Assembly: GCA_964496245.1 (NCBI GenBank)
Contig: CAZBZG010000260.1
Coordinates: forward strand, 1 to 6,762
DNA length: 6,762 nucleotides
DNA from: CAZBZG01 sp964496245
GTDB lineage: Bacteria; Planctomycetota; SZUA-567
Reading direction: 5' to 3'
Of this stretch, positions 1 to 6,298 are shown in pieces. The position numbers were made by a program, and so were the translations under genes. Within the stretch, counting starts at the first letter, position 1. Every line of letters starts with the position of its first letter. The notes beneath the pieces are model-generated. The model searched no databases and was not told the DNA's origin. It saw nothing but the letters and a program-made list of their open reading frames with translations.

Positions 1-112
1 GACCTGGGTACGAACGGGGACGCCTTTTGCGTCCGGGAAGGCGGAACGACCGGACAGGAGCAAAACGAGGCGCTAAACCCGTATCGTGTTTCCGGTATTT
101 GTGCCCGGTATT
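1..112 (-). repeat. Direct repeat, copy 1 (diverged)
   Basis: Bases 5-89 align without gaps to 613-697, with 79 of 85 positions identical by hand count. Inside are two overlapping potential hairpins conserved in both copies: GGACGC/GCGTCC at 18-34 (5-nt loop) and CGCCTT/AAGGCG at 21-43. After the 85-bp block this copy continues as a decayed version of the 15-bp tandem seen in copy 2: a unit at 85-99 and a shorter one at 100-112. Strand is given by the core GGGACACGATACAG, which reads on the minus strand in the better copy. It may extend left of the window. Confidence 0.8.
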
Positions 113-605
113 CCCAGTGTTGCCAGTCAGGGGTCGCGAAGGTGGACTGCCACGAAGCACGCTAGCGTCCCCGATTTGCCAGACCATTGCACCCAACGGG
201 CACATCGCTTACCCTGTCGTCCGGTTGGGCCCAAGGCCGGATGGCGAACCGGCGCGGAGGCCTGCGCGCGAGGGCGAATCGAGGGACACGATACAGCTTT
301 TTTGGGACACGAATCGAGGGACACGATACAGATTTTGGCGCCGACCGGCGGCGTCGATGGATCGATGCGTGCAGTATCTGGCGCGGCAAGACCGTACGTG
401 AGATAGCCCCAAGATCGCCGTCTCACATCACGCAACGCCGCGGCCCGGCTGGCGAACGTTCTTCGAGCGCGATGATTTCGCGTGTACCTGGAGCTCATGC
501 CGAGGTGGTGCAGCCGGTGCGGCGTTGAGGGCGCTGCCCCTTGGAGGCGAGGTCGCCGCCTCAGCACGAGCGCACGGGTGCGCGCGGGGCGCAGAACGTC
601 TGATG
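113..605. other. Non-coding stretch between repeats; no gene supported
   Basis: Several open frames cross this stretch on both strands. None has a recognisable domain, a convincing ribosome binding site or a composition like the real genes downstream. Apart from the repeat arm at 276-331 I see no RNA gene, promoter or transposase remnant. It looks like the body of repeat-bearing or non-autonomous elements, or the debris between two of them. A decayed protein remnant on the minus strand (around 430-520) cannot be excluded, but I could not identify it. Confidence 0.5.
276..331 (+). repeat. Plus-strand arm of GGGACACGATACAG repeats
   Basis: A 21-bp sequence occurs identically at 276-296 and 311-331, 35 bp apart. 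Each copy ends in the core GGGACACGATACAG (283-296 and 318-331). A partial core, GGGACACGA, lies between them at 304-312. The block 304-331 is the reverse complement of 687-715 apart from its middle spacer, so this arm is the inverted partner of the repeat that ends at 722. Confidence 0.85.
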
Positions 606-715
606 GACCGGTTGGGTACGAACGGGGACGCCTTTAGCGTCCGGGAAGGCGGACCGACCGGACTGGAGCAAAGCGAGGCGATAAACCTGTATCGTGTCCC
701 CCATAATCGTGTCCC
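304..715. mobile_element. Candidate non-autonomous (MITE-like) element with inverted ends
   Basis: The left end (304-331, 28 bp) and right end (687-715, 29 bp) are inverted repeats. Each is two tandem GGGACACGA-type units. The outer 9 bp and inner 14 bp match exactly and only the 5-6 bp spacer differs. About 355 bp of non-coding sequence lies between, with no transposase. The right end touches a truncated GspF-like gene, as expected of an insertion. From memory, similar GGGGACACGATAC-type motifs accompany REP-associated tyrosine (IS200/IS605-like) transposases in many GC-rich genomes; that link is an inference. No target-site duplication can be assigned because the left boundary is unclear. 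Confidence 0.45.
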
Positions 716-722
716 CCATAAT
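606..722 (-). repeat. Direct repeat, copy 2, ending in a perfect 15-bp tandem
   Basis: This is the better preserved copy of the repeat at 1-112. It contains the same hairpins at 626-642 and 629-651. It ends in two identical 15-bp units, CGTGTCCCCCATAAT, at 693-707 and 708-722. The core CTGTATCGTGTCCC at 687-700 is the exact reverse complement of GGGACACGATACAG at 283-296 and 318-331. Sequence recognisable as a GspF-family gene starts about two bases past the last unit. Confidence 0.85.
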
Positions 723-724
723 CT

Positions 725-1102
725 GGATGTCCGCTCGACAAGGCCGTGGAGGAGGCGGCTGCGGCACAACCGGATCCATGGTTCCGCCAGGCCACGCGCG
801 ACTGGGCCCGCCGCATCGATCGCGGCGCGTCCCTGGCCGACGTACTTCGCCAGGCCGCGTTCGTGCCTTCGGCCATTGTCTGGCACGTCTCTGTGACCGA
901 GGGAACCGCGGCGCTGCCGGACGCTTTGGAGCGCGGCGGAATGCAGGCCTTGGAGCGAGCGCGGGAGAAGACGGTCCCCCTCACCCGCATCGCCGCCATC
1001 CTGCTCCATCTGCTCGTGGCCTATGGCGCGGGCATGGTTTTCAGCAGCTTCTTTCTGGCCATCATTCGCCTGCAGCATGCGTTCATTGCATTTGCGCGAT
1101 GA
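725..1102 (+). pseudogene. GspF/PilC-like inner-membrane platform protein, 5'-truncated
   Basis: GspF/PilC proteins are about 400 residues long, with two homologous helical domains and three membrane segments. They couple the cytoplasmic ATPase to pseudopilus assembly. Here only the second domain survives, in an open frame following the TAA at 719-721. It shows GCPLDKAV, RGASLADVLRQ, then SVTEGTAALPDALERG in the position of the family's GE-x-x-G-x-L motif, and a terminal hydrophobic segment (ILLHLLVAYGAGMVFSSFFL). A GTG at 746 could start a 118-residue peptide, but I see no ribosome binding site and half a GspF is unlikely to work. The 5' end coincides with the repeat edge at 722, so I infer disruption by an insertion or rearrangement. 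The missing half may lie left of the window. The stop at 1100-1102 is 37 bp before the next gene. Confidence 0.7.
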
Positions 1103-1126
1103 TCGCAGCCAGCAAGCGCGAAACGC

Positions 1127-1130
1127 GGAG
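1127..1130 (+). promoter_or_regulatory. Ribosome binding site (GGAG) fixing the start at 1140
   Basis: GGAG is followed by a 9-nt spacer and ATG at 1140. It selects this start over the upstream in-frame ATGs (the frame is open from 1023), which would bury the prepilin leader inside the protein. It is also preferred to the ATG at 1099, which overlaps the GspF-like stop but opens a different, non-coding-looking frame. Confidence 0.7.
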
Positions 1131-1139
1131 GTCGTATCC

Positions 1140-1676
1140 ATGCAGCGCGCATCCGAGAGCGGCTTCAGCCTGCTCGAACTCGCGGTCGCCTCGTCCGTCT
1201 TCCTGATCACCTTGACGGGCGTGACCGTTCTCATGGTGCAGTCCGTGGAACGCACGGCATGGACCCGAGAGCGGAACACCGCGTTCGAGGACATGCGCGC
1301 TGTGGTGGACTACGTGCGCTCCCTGCCCGCGGACCGCATCGCCTACGCGCTGCATCCCGCGCCTGCCCGCGATGCAGCGTCCCGCAGCCAGACCGCGGAG
1401 GTGGCCGCGCGTCTGTACGGGGCGAGCGAACCGGAGGGCGAAGCGCATCTTACAAACCAGTGCATCACGGTCTACGCGCTCGACGATCAGGGCCGCCGGC
1501 AACCGCTCGCGCTCCCGTCCCTCGACGACCCCTCAGGCACTGCGGCGCGCTCGGGCGCGGCCACGAACGACCCGCGAGCCGGGACCGAACGACTCACGTT
1601 CGTAGTCACCTGTACGTGGACCGGAGAGGACGGCGCTACCTACGAGGAATCCATGCAATGCATCCGCCTGCGATGA
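1140..1676 (+). CDS. Prepilin-type protein, GspI/PilV-like minor pseudopilin
   Basis: This is a 178-residue protein with a class III prepilin signal. An 8-residue leader ends in G8, followed by FSLLELAVASSVFLITLTG. Prepilin peptidase is expected to cut between G8 and F9 and methylate F9, and E13 is the conserved Glu at mature position +5. The hydrophobic helix is followed by a polar helix and a soluble domain containing three cysteines. The last part reads FVVTCTWTGEDG, resembling the C-terminal 'V-x-W...G' strand of PilV/GspI proteins. Size, the GspF-like gene before it and the GspJ-like gene after it support a GspI-type role in the pseudopilus tip of a type II secretion-like system or a related type IV filament. 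The subfamily is less certain than the prepilin assignment. The last codons overlap the next start (ATGA), suggesting translational coupling. Confidence 0.85.
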   Translation: MQRASESGFSLLELAVASSVFLITLTGVTVLMVQSVERTAWTRERNTAFEDMRAVVDYVRSLPADRIAYALHPAPARDAASRSQTAEVAARLYGASEPEGEAHLTNQCITVYALDDQGRRQPLALPSLDDPSGTAARSGAATNDPRAGTERLTFVVTCTWTGEDGATYEESMQCIRLR

Positions 1677-2509
1677 GACGCGACACGGCTCCACGTCCCA
1701 CGTTCCGCCGCCCGACAGGCCGCGCAGCGGGATTCACGTTGCTCGAACTCATGGTCGCGTGCGCGATCTTCGCGGTGCTCGTGCTTCTCACCTACGGCGT
1801 GGTCCACAAGCACAAGCGCCTCCACGACACCGGCGTCACAGCCGTCGAGCTCGAAGCAGCCGGACGCCGGGCCCTGGGCATCATGACCGACGAACTCCGC
1901 CAATCCGGCGCGGATCGCGTCGCCATTGGCGAGACGCTGGCGGGCATCGACCTCCCTCACGCATGGTCCCAGCACGCAGCCACGCCGGCCAACACCGGTG
2001 GACGGGTCGCACCGCCGAGCCGCCCCCCGGTGGCGCACGGTCCCGCGCCCCTGCCGGTGGGGGCGGATCGCATCGTCGCTTTTCAGCTGCCTGTGGCCGC
2101 TATCGGCCGCAGCCTGGAGGATCCAGACGGTCGTCTGTTGCCCCTGCATGCGCCCAGTGGCATTCCTGCCGTCCTCTGGGGCTCGCGGCCGCATGCGAAT
2201 CGTCCCGGCGCACGCACCGGTACGGTCGGCGGTGTCATCGTCTACCGGCTGGCAGGCGGGCCCGACGGACAAGGGAGCCGGCTCGAACGCTTCGACACAG
2301 GGACCGGGCGCACGGCCGTTCTGTGCCGGCATGTCGCCCGTGTCTCGTTCCAACGTGAGTTGGCGCCGGGCGCGCCCGCCGCGATTCGGATCCAGCTCGC
2401 CTTGGCGCGGCGGACCCCCAACGGGGAATGGACACGCGTACGTCTCGAGCGCATCGCATTTCCTGCGGGCGTCCAGTCCTTGAACGCCCGCAGCCAGCCG
2501 GACGGGTAG
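1673..2509 (+). CDS. Prepilin-type protein, GspJ/PilW-like minor pseudopilin
   Basis: This is a 278-residue protein. A 20-residue Arg-rich leader ends in G20 and is followed by FTLLELMVACAIFAVLVLL, with the invariant Glu at mature +5 (E25). After the membrane helix comes LEAAGRRALGIMTDELRQSGADR, which resembles the 'R-x-x-x-x-M-x-x-E-L-R-x-A/S-G' region of GspJ/PilW. Later segments (GGVIVYRLAGG, a run ending in VARVSFQREL, then IRIQLALAR) match the beta-rich C-terminal pattern of that family. The ATG at 1673 overlaps the upstream TGA by four bases and no independent ribosome binding site is obvious, so coupled translation is likely. Length is slightly above the usual 200-250. It probably forms the filament tip with the GspI- and GspK-like neighbours and is processed at the inner membrane. 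Confidence 0.87.
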   Translation: MRRDTAPRPTFRRPTGRAAGFTLLELMVACAIFAVLVLLTYGVVHKHKRLHDTGVTAVELEAAGRRALGIMTDELRQSGADRVAIGETLAGIDLPHAWSQHAATPANTGGRVAPPSRPPVAHGPAPLPVGADRIVAFQLPVAAIGRSLEDPDGRLLPLHAPSGIPAVLWGSRPHANRPGARTGTVGGVIVYRLAGGPDGQGSRLERFDTGTGRTAVLCRHVARVSFQRELAPGAPAAIRIQLALARRTPNGEWTRVRLERIAFPAGVQSLNARSQPDG

Positions 2510-2536
2510 CGCGTGTCGCCTGTACCTTGCAGGCGC

Positions 2537-2542
2537 AGGGAG
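2537..2542 (+). promoter_or_regulatory. Ribosome binding site (AGGGAG) fixing the start at 2548
   Basis: AGGGAG lies 5 nt before ATG 2548. The frame is open from 2428, but the upstream ATG would overlap the GspJ-like gene by about 80 bp and prepend a sequence unlike a pilin leader. The 2548 start places a basic leader directly before the hydrophobic helix. Confidence 0.7.
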
Positions 2543-2547
2543 CTTCG

Positions 2548-3063
2548 ATGCAGCGCGCAAACAAGGCCACGGAACGCCGCCATCGCGAGCAGGGCTCGGC
2601 ACTGCTCATCGTCGTAGCCGCCTCCCTGGTGCTCATGGCGCTCGCAAGCTCGCTCTACATGATCGCGCGCGCCAACGAGACCGAGGGCGAGATCCTCCGT
2701 TTTGACATCCTCCTCGAGGATGCATGCCAAAGCGGCCTGGCCTGCGCGGAGGAGCGCCTGCTGCGTAAACCCGCTGCCTTGCAGGACAAAGCACTGCCCT
2801 GTCCGCCCCTGGTCATCCACCAGGCCACGGTCGCGGTGCAGGCGCAGCCACTCGACGAGCACAGGTACACGTGCGAACGCAACGGGCAGACGACAACGGT
2901 GCACCTCTGGAAACTCGCGGCGCACGCGTGCCTGGATCCACGTACGGGAGGTCCGCCCTACTCGCATGCCATGACGCGACTGGTCTTTGTTGCCGAAACG
3001 ACCGCCACGCCCGCCATCGTCCAACGGGTCCAATGGACGGCACAGCCCGCAGCGACGCCTTGA
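2548..3063 (+). CDS. GspK/PilX-like pseudopilin-related membrane protein
   Basis: This is a 171-residue protein with a basic leader of 16 residues ending in Gly, then SALLIVVAASLVLMALASSLYMIA. The 'QG-x-ALLIV' form is typical of GspK/PilX N-termini. The residue at mature +5 is I21 rather than Glu, as known for GspK, the tip subunit that lacks Glu5. The soluble part contains five cysteines and no domain I recognise. At 171 residues it is clearly shorter than classical GspK (about 300), so it lacks room for the full GspK alpha-helical domain; a PilX-like identity is the alternative. It follows the GspJ-like gene after 38 bp and shares the opening MQRA with the GspI-like protein. Its TGA overlaps an ATG at 3063, but that frame is not convincing. 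Confidence 0.72.
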   Translation: MQRANKATERRHREQGSALLIVVAASLVLMALASSLYMIARANETEGEILRFDILLEDACQSGLACAEERLLRKPAALQDKALPCPPLVIHQATVAVQAQPLDEHRYTCERNGQTTTVHLWKLAAHACLDPRTGGPPYSHAMTRLVFVAETTATPAIVQRVQWTAQPAATP

Positions 3064-3102
3064 TGGATTGGCAGGTGATCGAATCGATGCACTTCTGCAA
3101 AA

Positions 3103-3826
3103 ATGCTGAACCTTTCCGGTCCGTCCTCGTTAGTAGCCACTGGAACCGGAAGATCATTGCCGACGCGTTCCACTTCGCAGGAGGCCCTCCATGCGCAGAC
3201 GCGCGATGCTGCGATTCGCGGGCTTCAACACCTCGACCGCCTGTTGCGCCTCCGCATCGCCGTGCTCATCCCGGGCATGCGCGGCTCGACCTATCCCAAT
3301 GGCGTGGAGAACCTGGCCCACGCCACCATGGCCTGCAAGAGTGCGAAAGTCGCGGGCCTTCCGGTGCCTCCCTCGCTCTTCGACAGCCTCGGCATCCTCT
3401 GCCGGCAGGTCGAAGAGAGCCACGGCGGCGCACGCGGCGCAGCCACGGCCGCGTGCGTCCGCGCCCTGCTCGGCACCCCGCGTGACCAGACCGCCCGCTT
3501 CATGCCCGCCATCCTCGAGCAGCCGCCCGCCTGGGAGCCGGGACGGTTCCATCTGGGGTACCTGTACGTGGCCACGCTCGCCTGTTTCCAGCAGGGCGTG
3601 AGCGCAGAAGCGTGGCGCAAGTGGAATCCCGCGCTGCAGAAGACGCTCCTCGACAAGTTGGATGAGCAGGGATGGCCCGCGCAGGACATGTGGCTCGGTC
3701 CCCTGAAGAGCCGGGTGGGGACAACCGCGCTCTGCTCGCTGATGCTCGAGATCTACTACCGCTACGCCAACGTGCCCGGTTCGGGAGCCACGCCCACGCG
3801 CATCGCCGAAGATCATGGAGACGAGC
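3103..3826 (+). CDS. Squalene-cyclase-fold (alpha-toroid) protein, probably frameshifted or truncated
   Basis: Residues 35-221, counted from the ATG at 3103, resemble the C-terminal half of prenyltransferase/squalene-oxidase-repeat proteins. There is a helix DAAIRGLQHLDRLL, then ENLAHATMACKSAKVAGLPVP, the spaced WRKWN (171-175), EQGW (188-191), and the ending SRVGTTALCSLMLEIYYRY. The family signature there is G-R-V-x-x-T-A-L-x-x-L-x-L-E-x-Y-Y-R-Y. PVC-type genomes carry many such proteins of unknown function, usually exported and longer than the ~235 credible residues here. Both ends are wrong. ATG 3103 has no ribosome binding site and no signal peptide, while a strong site at 3179-3184 serves an ATG in another frame. 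No stop follows: the frame stays open to 4284, but residues after about 238 are Arg/Pro-rich shadow sequence over the MuiA-like gene. I end the feature where that gene starts. Enzymatic cyclase activity is not supported. Confidence 0.6.
3179..3184 (+). promoter_or_regulatory. Strong ribosome binding site facing an out-of-frame ATG
   Basis: AGGAGG is followed by 6 nt and ATG at 3191, an ideal initiation site. From 3191 the frame encodes a Cys/Ser/Arg-rich sequence with no family features, while the alpha-toroid homology lies in the +2-shifted frame. The site is either a relic of the true start, with an indel between about 3191 and 3300, or a coincidence. Confidence 0.45.
3817..3820 (+). promoter_or_regulatory. 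Ribosome binding site (GGAG) fixing the start at 3827
   Basis: GGAG is followed by 6 nt and ATG 3827. This chooses 3827 over the in-frame ATG at 3815, whose start codon overlaps the GGAG and which has no comparable site of its own. Confidence 0.6.
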
Positions 3827-5563
3827 ATGCGAAGCATCCTCAGAACCTGGGCAGGTGCGCTGCTGATGGCAAACCTTGCGCTCTCAGCGCCTGCAGCAGA
3901 TCTCGTGCAAGCCGAAAGCAGGATCGTGGCCGTGACCGTCATGGCCGACCGCGCCGAGGTGACCCGCGCGGTCACCGCCGACGTGCCGGCCGGCGAATCT
4001 TTAATCGCCGTGGAAGGCCTGCTCCCCGGCCTCGACGAACACAGCCTGCGCGCGGAAGCCGCCGAAGGCGCCACCCTCCAGGGCCTCGGTTCGGACGTCA
4101 TCAAACGCCCCCGCCCCGCCCCCGGCGTTCCCGGAAACATCCGGGCGCGACTCGATGCGATTCGCAGCCGCATGGCTGCCATCGATGCCACGGTCCTGGG
4201 CCTCAGGCGGCAGACCGACCTGGTACGCCGCTATCGCACGCGCACGCTCTATGCCATCGCCCGTCAGGCCGGGCTCGCCCCTGAGAAACTGCCCGGCGGC
4301 GAACTCCAACTGGACCAGTGGGACACGACCCTCGACGAATTGTGGAAGCAGGAACTCGAGCTGCTCAAGAGGACCCGCACACGCGAAGTCGAGCGTTTCC
4401 GCCTCGAAGAGGAACAGAAGCAGCGCAAACACCAGTGGAAGGCGCATGCATCTCCAAAGCTCGTCGAGGTGCGCCGCGCCCTCGTGGGCGTGTCCGCACC
4501 CGAGGCGGGGCGCGTCTCGTTCCGGCTGCTCTACCGCGTGGCCGGTCCTTCCTGGCGCGTCCGGTACGACCTCCGCCTGGATCCGGAAACCGCGACGCTT
4601 CGGCTGGAAGCGTACGGCATGGTCAGCCAGAAGACCGGGGAAGACTGGACGGACATCGATCTGGTCCTCTCCACGCGCCTGCCCTCCGGCGGCCTGCGCG
4701 CACCGCCTCCGCCCACGCTCGTGCTGGAAGGCCGGGAGACCCACGCGGTCCGCTCCGAACTCGCAGCCGTCCAGGAACTCGTCTCCGCCGCTGAGGTCGC
4801 GGAAGAGATCCCCGCACCCGAGCCGGACGGCGAGAAGCCCGTGGCCGGCCCGGACGCACCGGGCGCTCCGCCCAAGGTCCCGGCCTGGGCCAAGCGCAAG
4901 GGTCTCGACCGCTACGTGGCCCTGCGTTCGAGCCTCGCCGGCGAACGATACCACGTGAAAGGAAAGGCAACGATCCCCGGTTCGGGTCTGCCCCAGCAGG
5001 TGCCCATCCTGCAGGCCCGCGTCAAGGCGTCCGTGGTGCTGGAGGCCGTGCCCCGGTACACGAACACGGTCTACCGCCGCGTACGCGTGCACAACGACTC
5101 GGGCGCTACACTCCAGCCCGGACGGGCGTCGCTCTTCCTCGGCGGGGATATGGTCGGTGTGACCACCACGCCCGCGGTTCTCCCCGGGCAGGACTTGGTG
5201 CTCAGCTTCGGCGCCGTTCCCGGTCTTGCCATCCAGCCCGTACGTGTGGCCAATCAGACAGACACCACCACGGCCACCGCTCCGGCAGCCGCGCAGGCAG
5301 AGGGCCGGCAGGCCTACCGTTTCGCCTACCGGTGGCAGGTCCAGAACCGCACCGACCAGGACGTCCAGCTGCGCATGCTCGAAGCCGTTCCTGCGAGCGA
5401 TGTGGACAAGATCCAGGTCGCAGTCGATGAGAAACGGAGCTCGCCGCACACCGCGCTCGCCGACGGCATCCTCCGCTTCCCCCTTGAGGTGCCGGCCACG
5501 GGAAGGGCGTCCGTGGACCTGCGCTACACGATCTCTCTGCCTGCCGAGATGCGGCTGTTCTGA
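3827..5563 (+). CDS. MuiA-family exported protein (DUF4140 + DUF4139)
   Basis: This is a 578-residue, apparently complete protein. Residues 1-24 form a signal peptide (basic start, hydrophobic core, cleavage around SAPA-AD). Residues about 32-95 are DUF4140-like: VTVMADRAEVTRAVTADVPAGE then VEGLLPGLDEHSLR. Residues about 105-210 are predicted coiled coil, with Glu/Lys/Arg-rich helices from 175 to 204. From about 228 to the end is DUF4139-like, starting RLLYRVAGPSWRVRYDLRLD and containing KTGEDWTDIDLVLST. A Pro/Ala-rich linker (about 327-358) interrupts it, and it ends in a beta-rich tail. The family takes its name from a mucoidy inhibitor; its molecular function is unknown, and a periplasmic or envelope location is inferred from the signal peptide. 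Codon use is strongly GC3-rich throughout with no internal break. It is downstream of the damaged alpha-toroid gene on the same strand and convergent with the URO-D remnant, 28 bp apart. I see no clear terminator between them. Confidence 0.92.
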   Translation: MRSILRTWAGALLMANLALSAPAADLVQAESRIVAVTVMADRAEVTRAVTADVPAGESLIAVEGLLPGLDEHSLRAEAAEGATLQGLGSDVIKRPRPAPGVPGNIRARLDAIRSRMAAIDATVLGLRRQTDLVRRYRTRTLYAIARQAGLAPEKLPGGELQLDQWDTTLDELWKQELELLKRTRTREVERFRLEEEQKQRKHQWKAHASPKLVEVRRALVGVSAPEAGRVSFRLLYRVAGPSWRVRYDLRLDPETATLRLEAYGMVSQKTGEDWTDIDLVLSTRLPSGGLRAPPPPTLVLEGRETHAVRSELAAVQELVSAAEVAEEIPAPEPDGEKPVAGPDAPGAPPKVPAWAKRKGLDRYVALRSSLAGERYHVKGKATIPGSGLPQQVPILQARVKASVVLEAVPRYTNTVYRRVRVHNDSGATLQPGRASLFLGGDMVGVTTTPAVLPGQDLVLSFGAVPGLAIQPVRVANQTDTTTATAPAAAQAEGRQAYRFAYRWQVQNRTDQDVQLRMLEAVPASDVDKIQVAVDEKRSSPHTALADGILRFPLEVPATGRASVDLRYTISLPAEMRLF

Positions 5564-5591
5564 TCCCGGTCGCGCGCGGCCAGTTTCCTAC

Positions 5592-6224
5592 TCATGCGGA
5601 AAGAGCAGACGTCCGCTCGTTCCGCGCCAGATCCAGCTGCCCGTGCGCCCGGCGGTGCGCACTCACGGCCCGCTGCACCGCGAGCAAATTCGCGTGGGGC
5701 ATGTCGGGCTTCATGCCGTTCATGAGAATGAACGGCCGGCCGGGCCGGGCATGGGCGAGCAGAGCTGCCACGTTGGCCTCGACCGCTCCGGGCTTTCCGG
5801 TGGCGAACAGGAACGGACAGNNNNNNNNNNCGGCCGCCATGATGCAGATGCGGTGCTGCCAGACCCCCAGGGCGCGTCCGAGCATTGTGTTGCCCACCGG
5901 CGGCTCGGTGAGGTAAGGGGGCACGTCCACGCCGGGGTCCCGCTTTGAAGCGAGGAACTCGCAGATGCGTCCGCAGGCATGGACCATGTACAGCGCGCCC
6001 GCTTCGTGACAGAGGTCCGCGTACGCGCGCATGTGTGGGAGCACGAGCTCCGCAAACGTCGCGGGCGAGAGCAGCATGACGTCATGGTCTTCGGTCACGC
6101 GGACCAGATCGACATCCAGGGCGTGCGCCAGCAGCATCCGGTACTGGCCGACCGCCTGGTCGTGCAGCACGTCGCGCACCCTGCGCCGGCGGTTCAAGGC
6201 ACGCATGCGCATCAGCCTCCACAA
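5592..6224 (-). pseudogene. URO-D-superfamily protein, N-terminally truncated and gap-interrupted
   Basis: This is a 210-codon remnant of a uroporphyrinogen-decarboxylase-superfamily (TIM barrel) protein; the family is usually about 340 residues. Visible are VTEDHDVMLLSPATFAELVLP (45-63), then HACG (H82-x-C84-G85) as in MtaA/CmuA-type corrinoid methyltransferases, GKPGAVEANVAALL and the C-terminal MPHANLLAVQRAV. The position where MtaA-type proteins carry a third zinc ligand (Gly-Cys) reads NGMKPD, so zinc binding is doubtful. Residues 132-135 are undetermined (ten Ns). The open frame begins at a TTG (6222-6224) directly after TAG (6225-6227), itself directly after ATG (6228-6230). About 130 N-terminal residues expected for the family are not upstream in any frame I could read. 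I infer a decayed or rearranged gene, or a scaffolding error. A real shorter start at a downstream ATG is possible but would not restore the barrel. Confidence 0.68.
5821..5830. other. Assembly gap (10 N)
   Basis: Ten consecutive Ns, a common scaffolder default, so the true length is unknown. The URO-D reading frame looks family-like on both sides in the same frame, and the family alignment needs only a few residues here. The true gap is therefore probably short and the flanks belong together. Confidence 0.97.
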
Positions 6225-6264
6225 CTACATGCTCCACTTCCGCTCTGAACGCGGTGCTTTTCGC

Positions 6265-6292
6265 TTGCCCTTCGCACGCAGAAAGCTACAAT
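6265..6292 (+). promoter_or_regulatory. Candidate sigma-70-type promoter for the gene at 6456
   Basis: TTGCCC (6265-6270) and TACAAT (6287-6292) are separated by 16 bp: 4 of 6 and 5 of 6 matches to the E. coli-type consensus. Transcription would start near 6299, giving a leader of about 157 nt. It lies just outside the truncated end of the URO-D remnant. In a GC-rich genome of unknown phylum this is a sequence-level guess. Confidence 0.45.
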
Positions 6293-6298
6293 GCGATT

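Noticed and set aside
276..331. Possible CRISPR-like array (21-bp repeats 35 bp apart)
   Set aside because: There are only two full copies with a 14-bp spacer, a third partial copy lies inside that spacer, and inverted copies occur elsewhere. This is a repeat-element arm, not an array.
602..645. Possible integron attC site (GTTGGGT at 611-617 fits GTTRRRY and a palindrome follows)
   Set aside because: There is no matching RYYYAAC at the other end, no cassette structure and no integrase. The other repeat copy lacks the GTT.
428..1294. A 288-codon minus-strand open frame crossing the repeats and the GspF-like remnant
   Set aside because: It runs antisense through family-recognisable coding sequence and repeat arms, and its composition is that of a high-GC shadow frame. 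No domain is visible.
3063..3485. ATG at 3063 overlapping the K-like gene's stop, with the opening MDWQVIESMHFCKNAE
   Set aside because: The start overlap is attractive, but the frame soon becomes Cys/Arg/Pro-rich shadow of the alpha-toroid frame. It could only matter if a frameshift joins the two.
4001..5449. A 482-codon minus-strand open frame opposite the MuiA-like gene
   Set aside because: It lies antisense to a gene with clear domain structure and GC3 bias. Long antisense frames are expected in such GC-rich DNA.
5564..5591. Possible bidirectional terminator between the convergent MuiA-like and URO-D genes
   Set aside because: The 28-bp gap has only a short GCGCGC palindrome, with no stable stem followed by a T-run in either direction.
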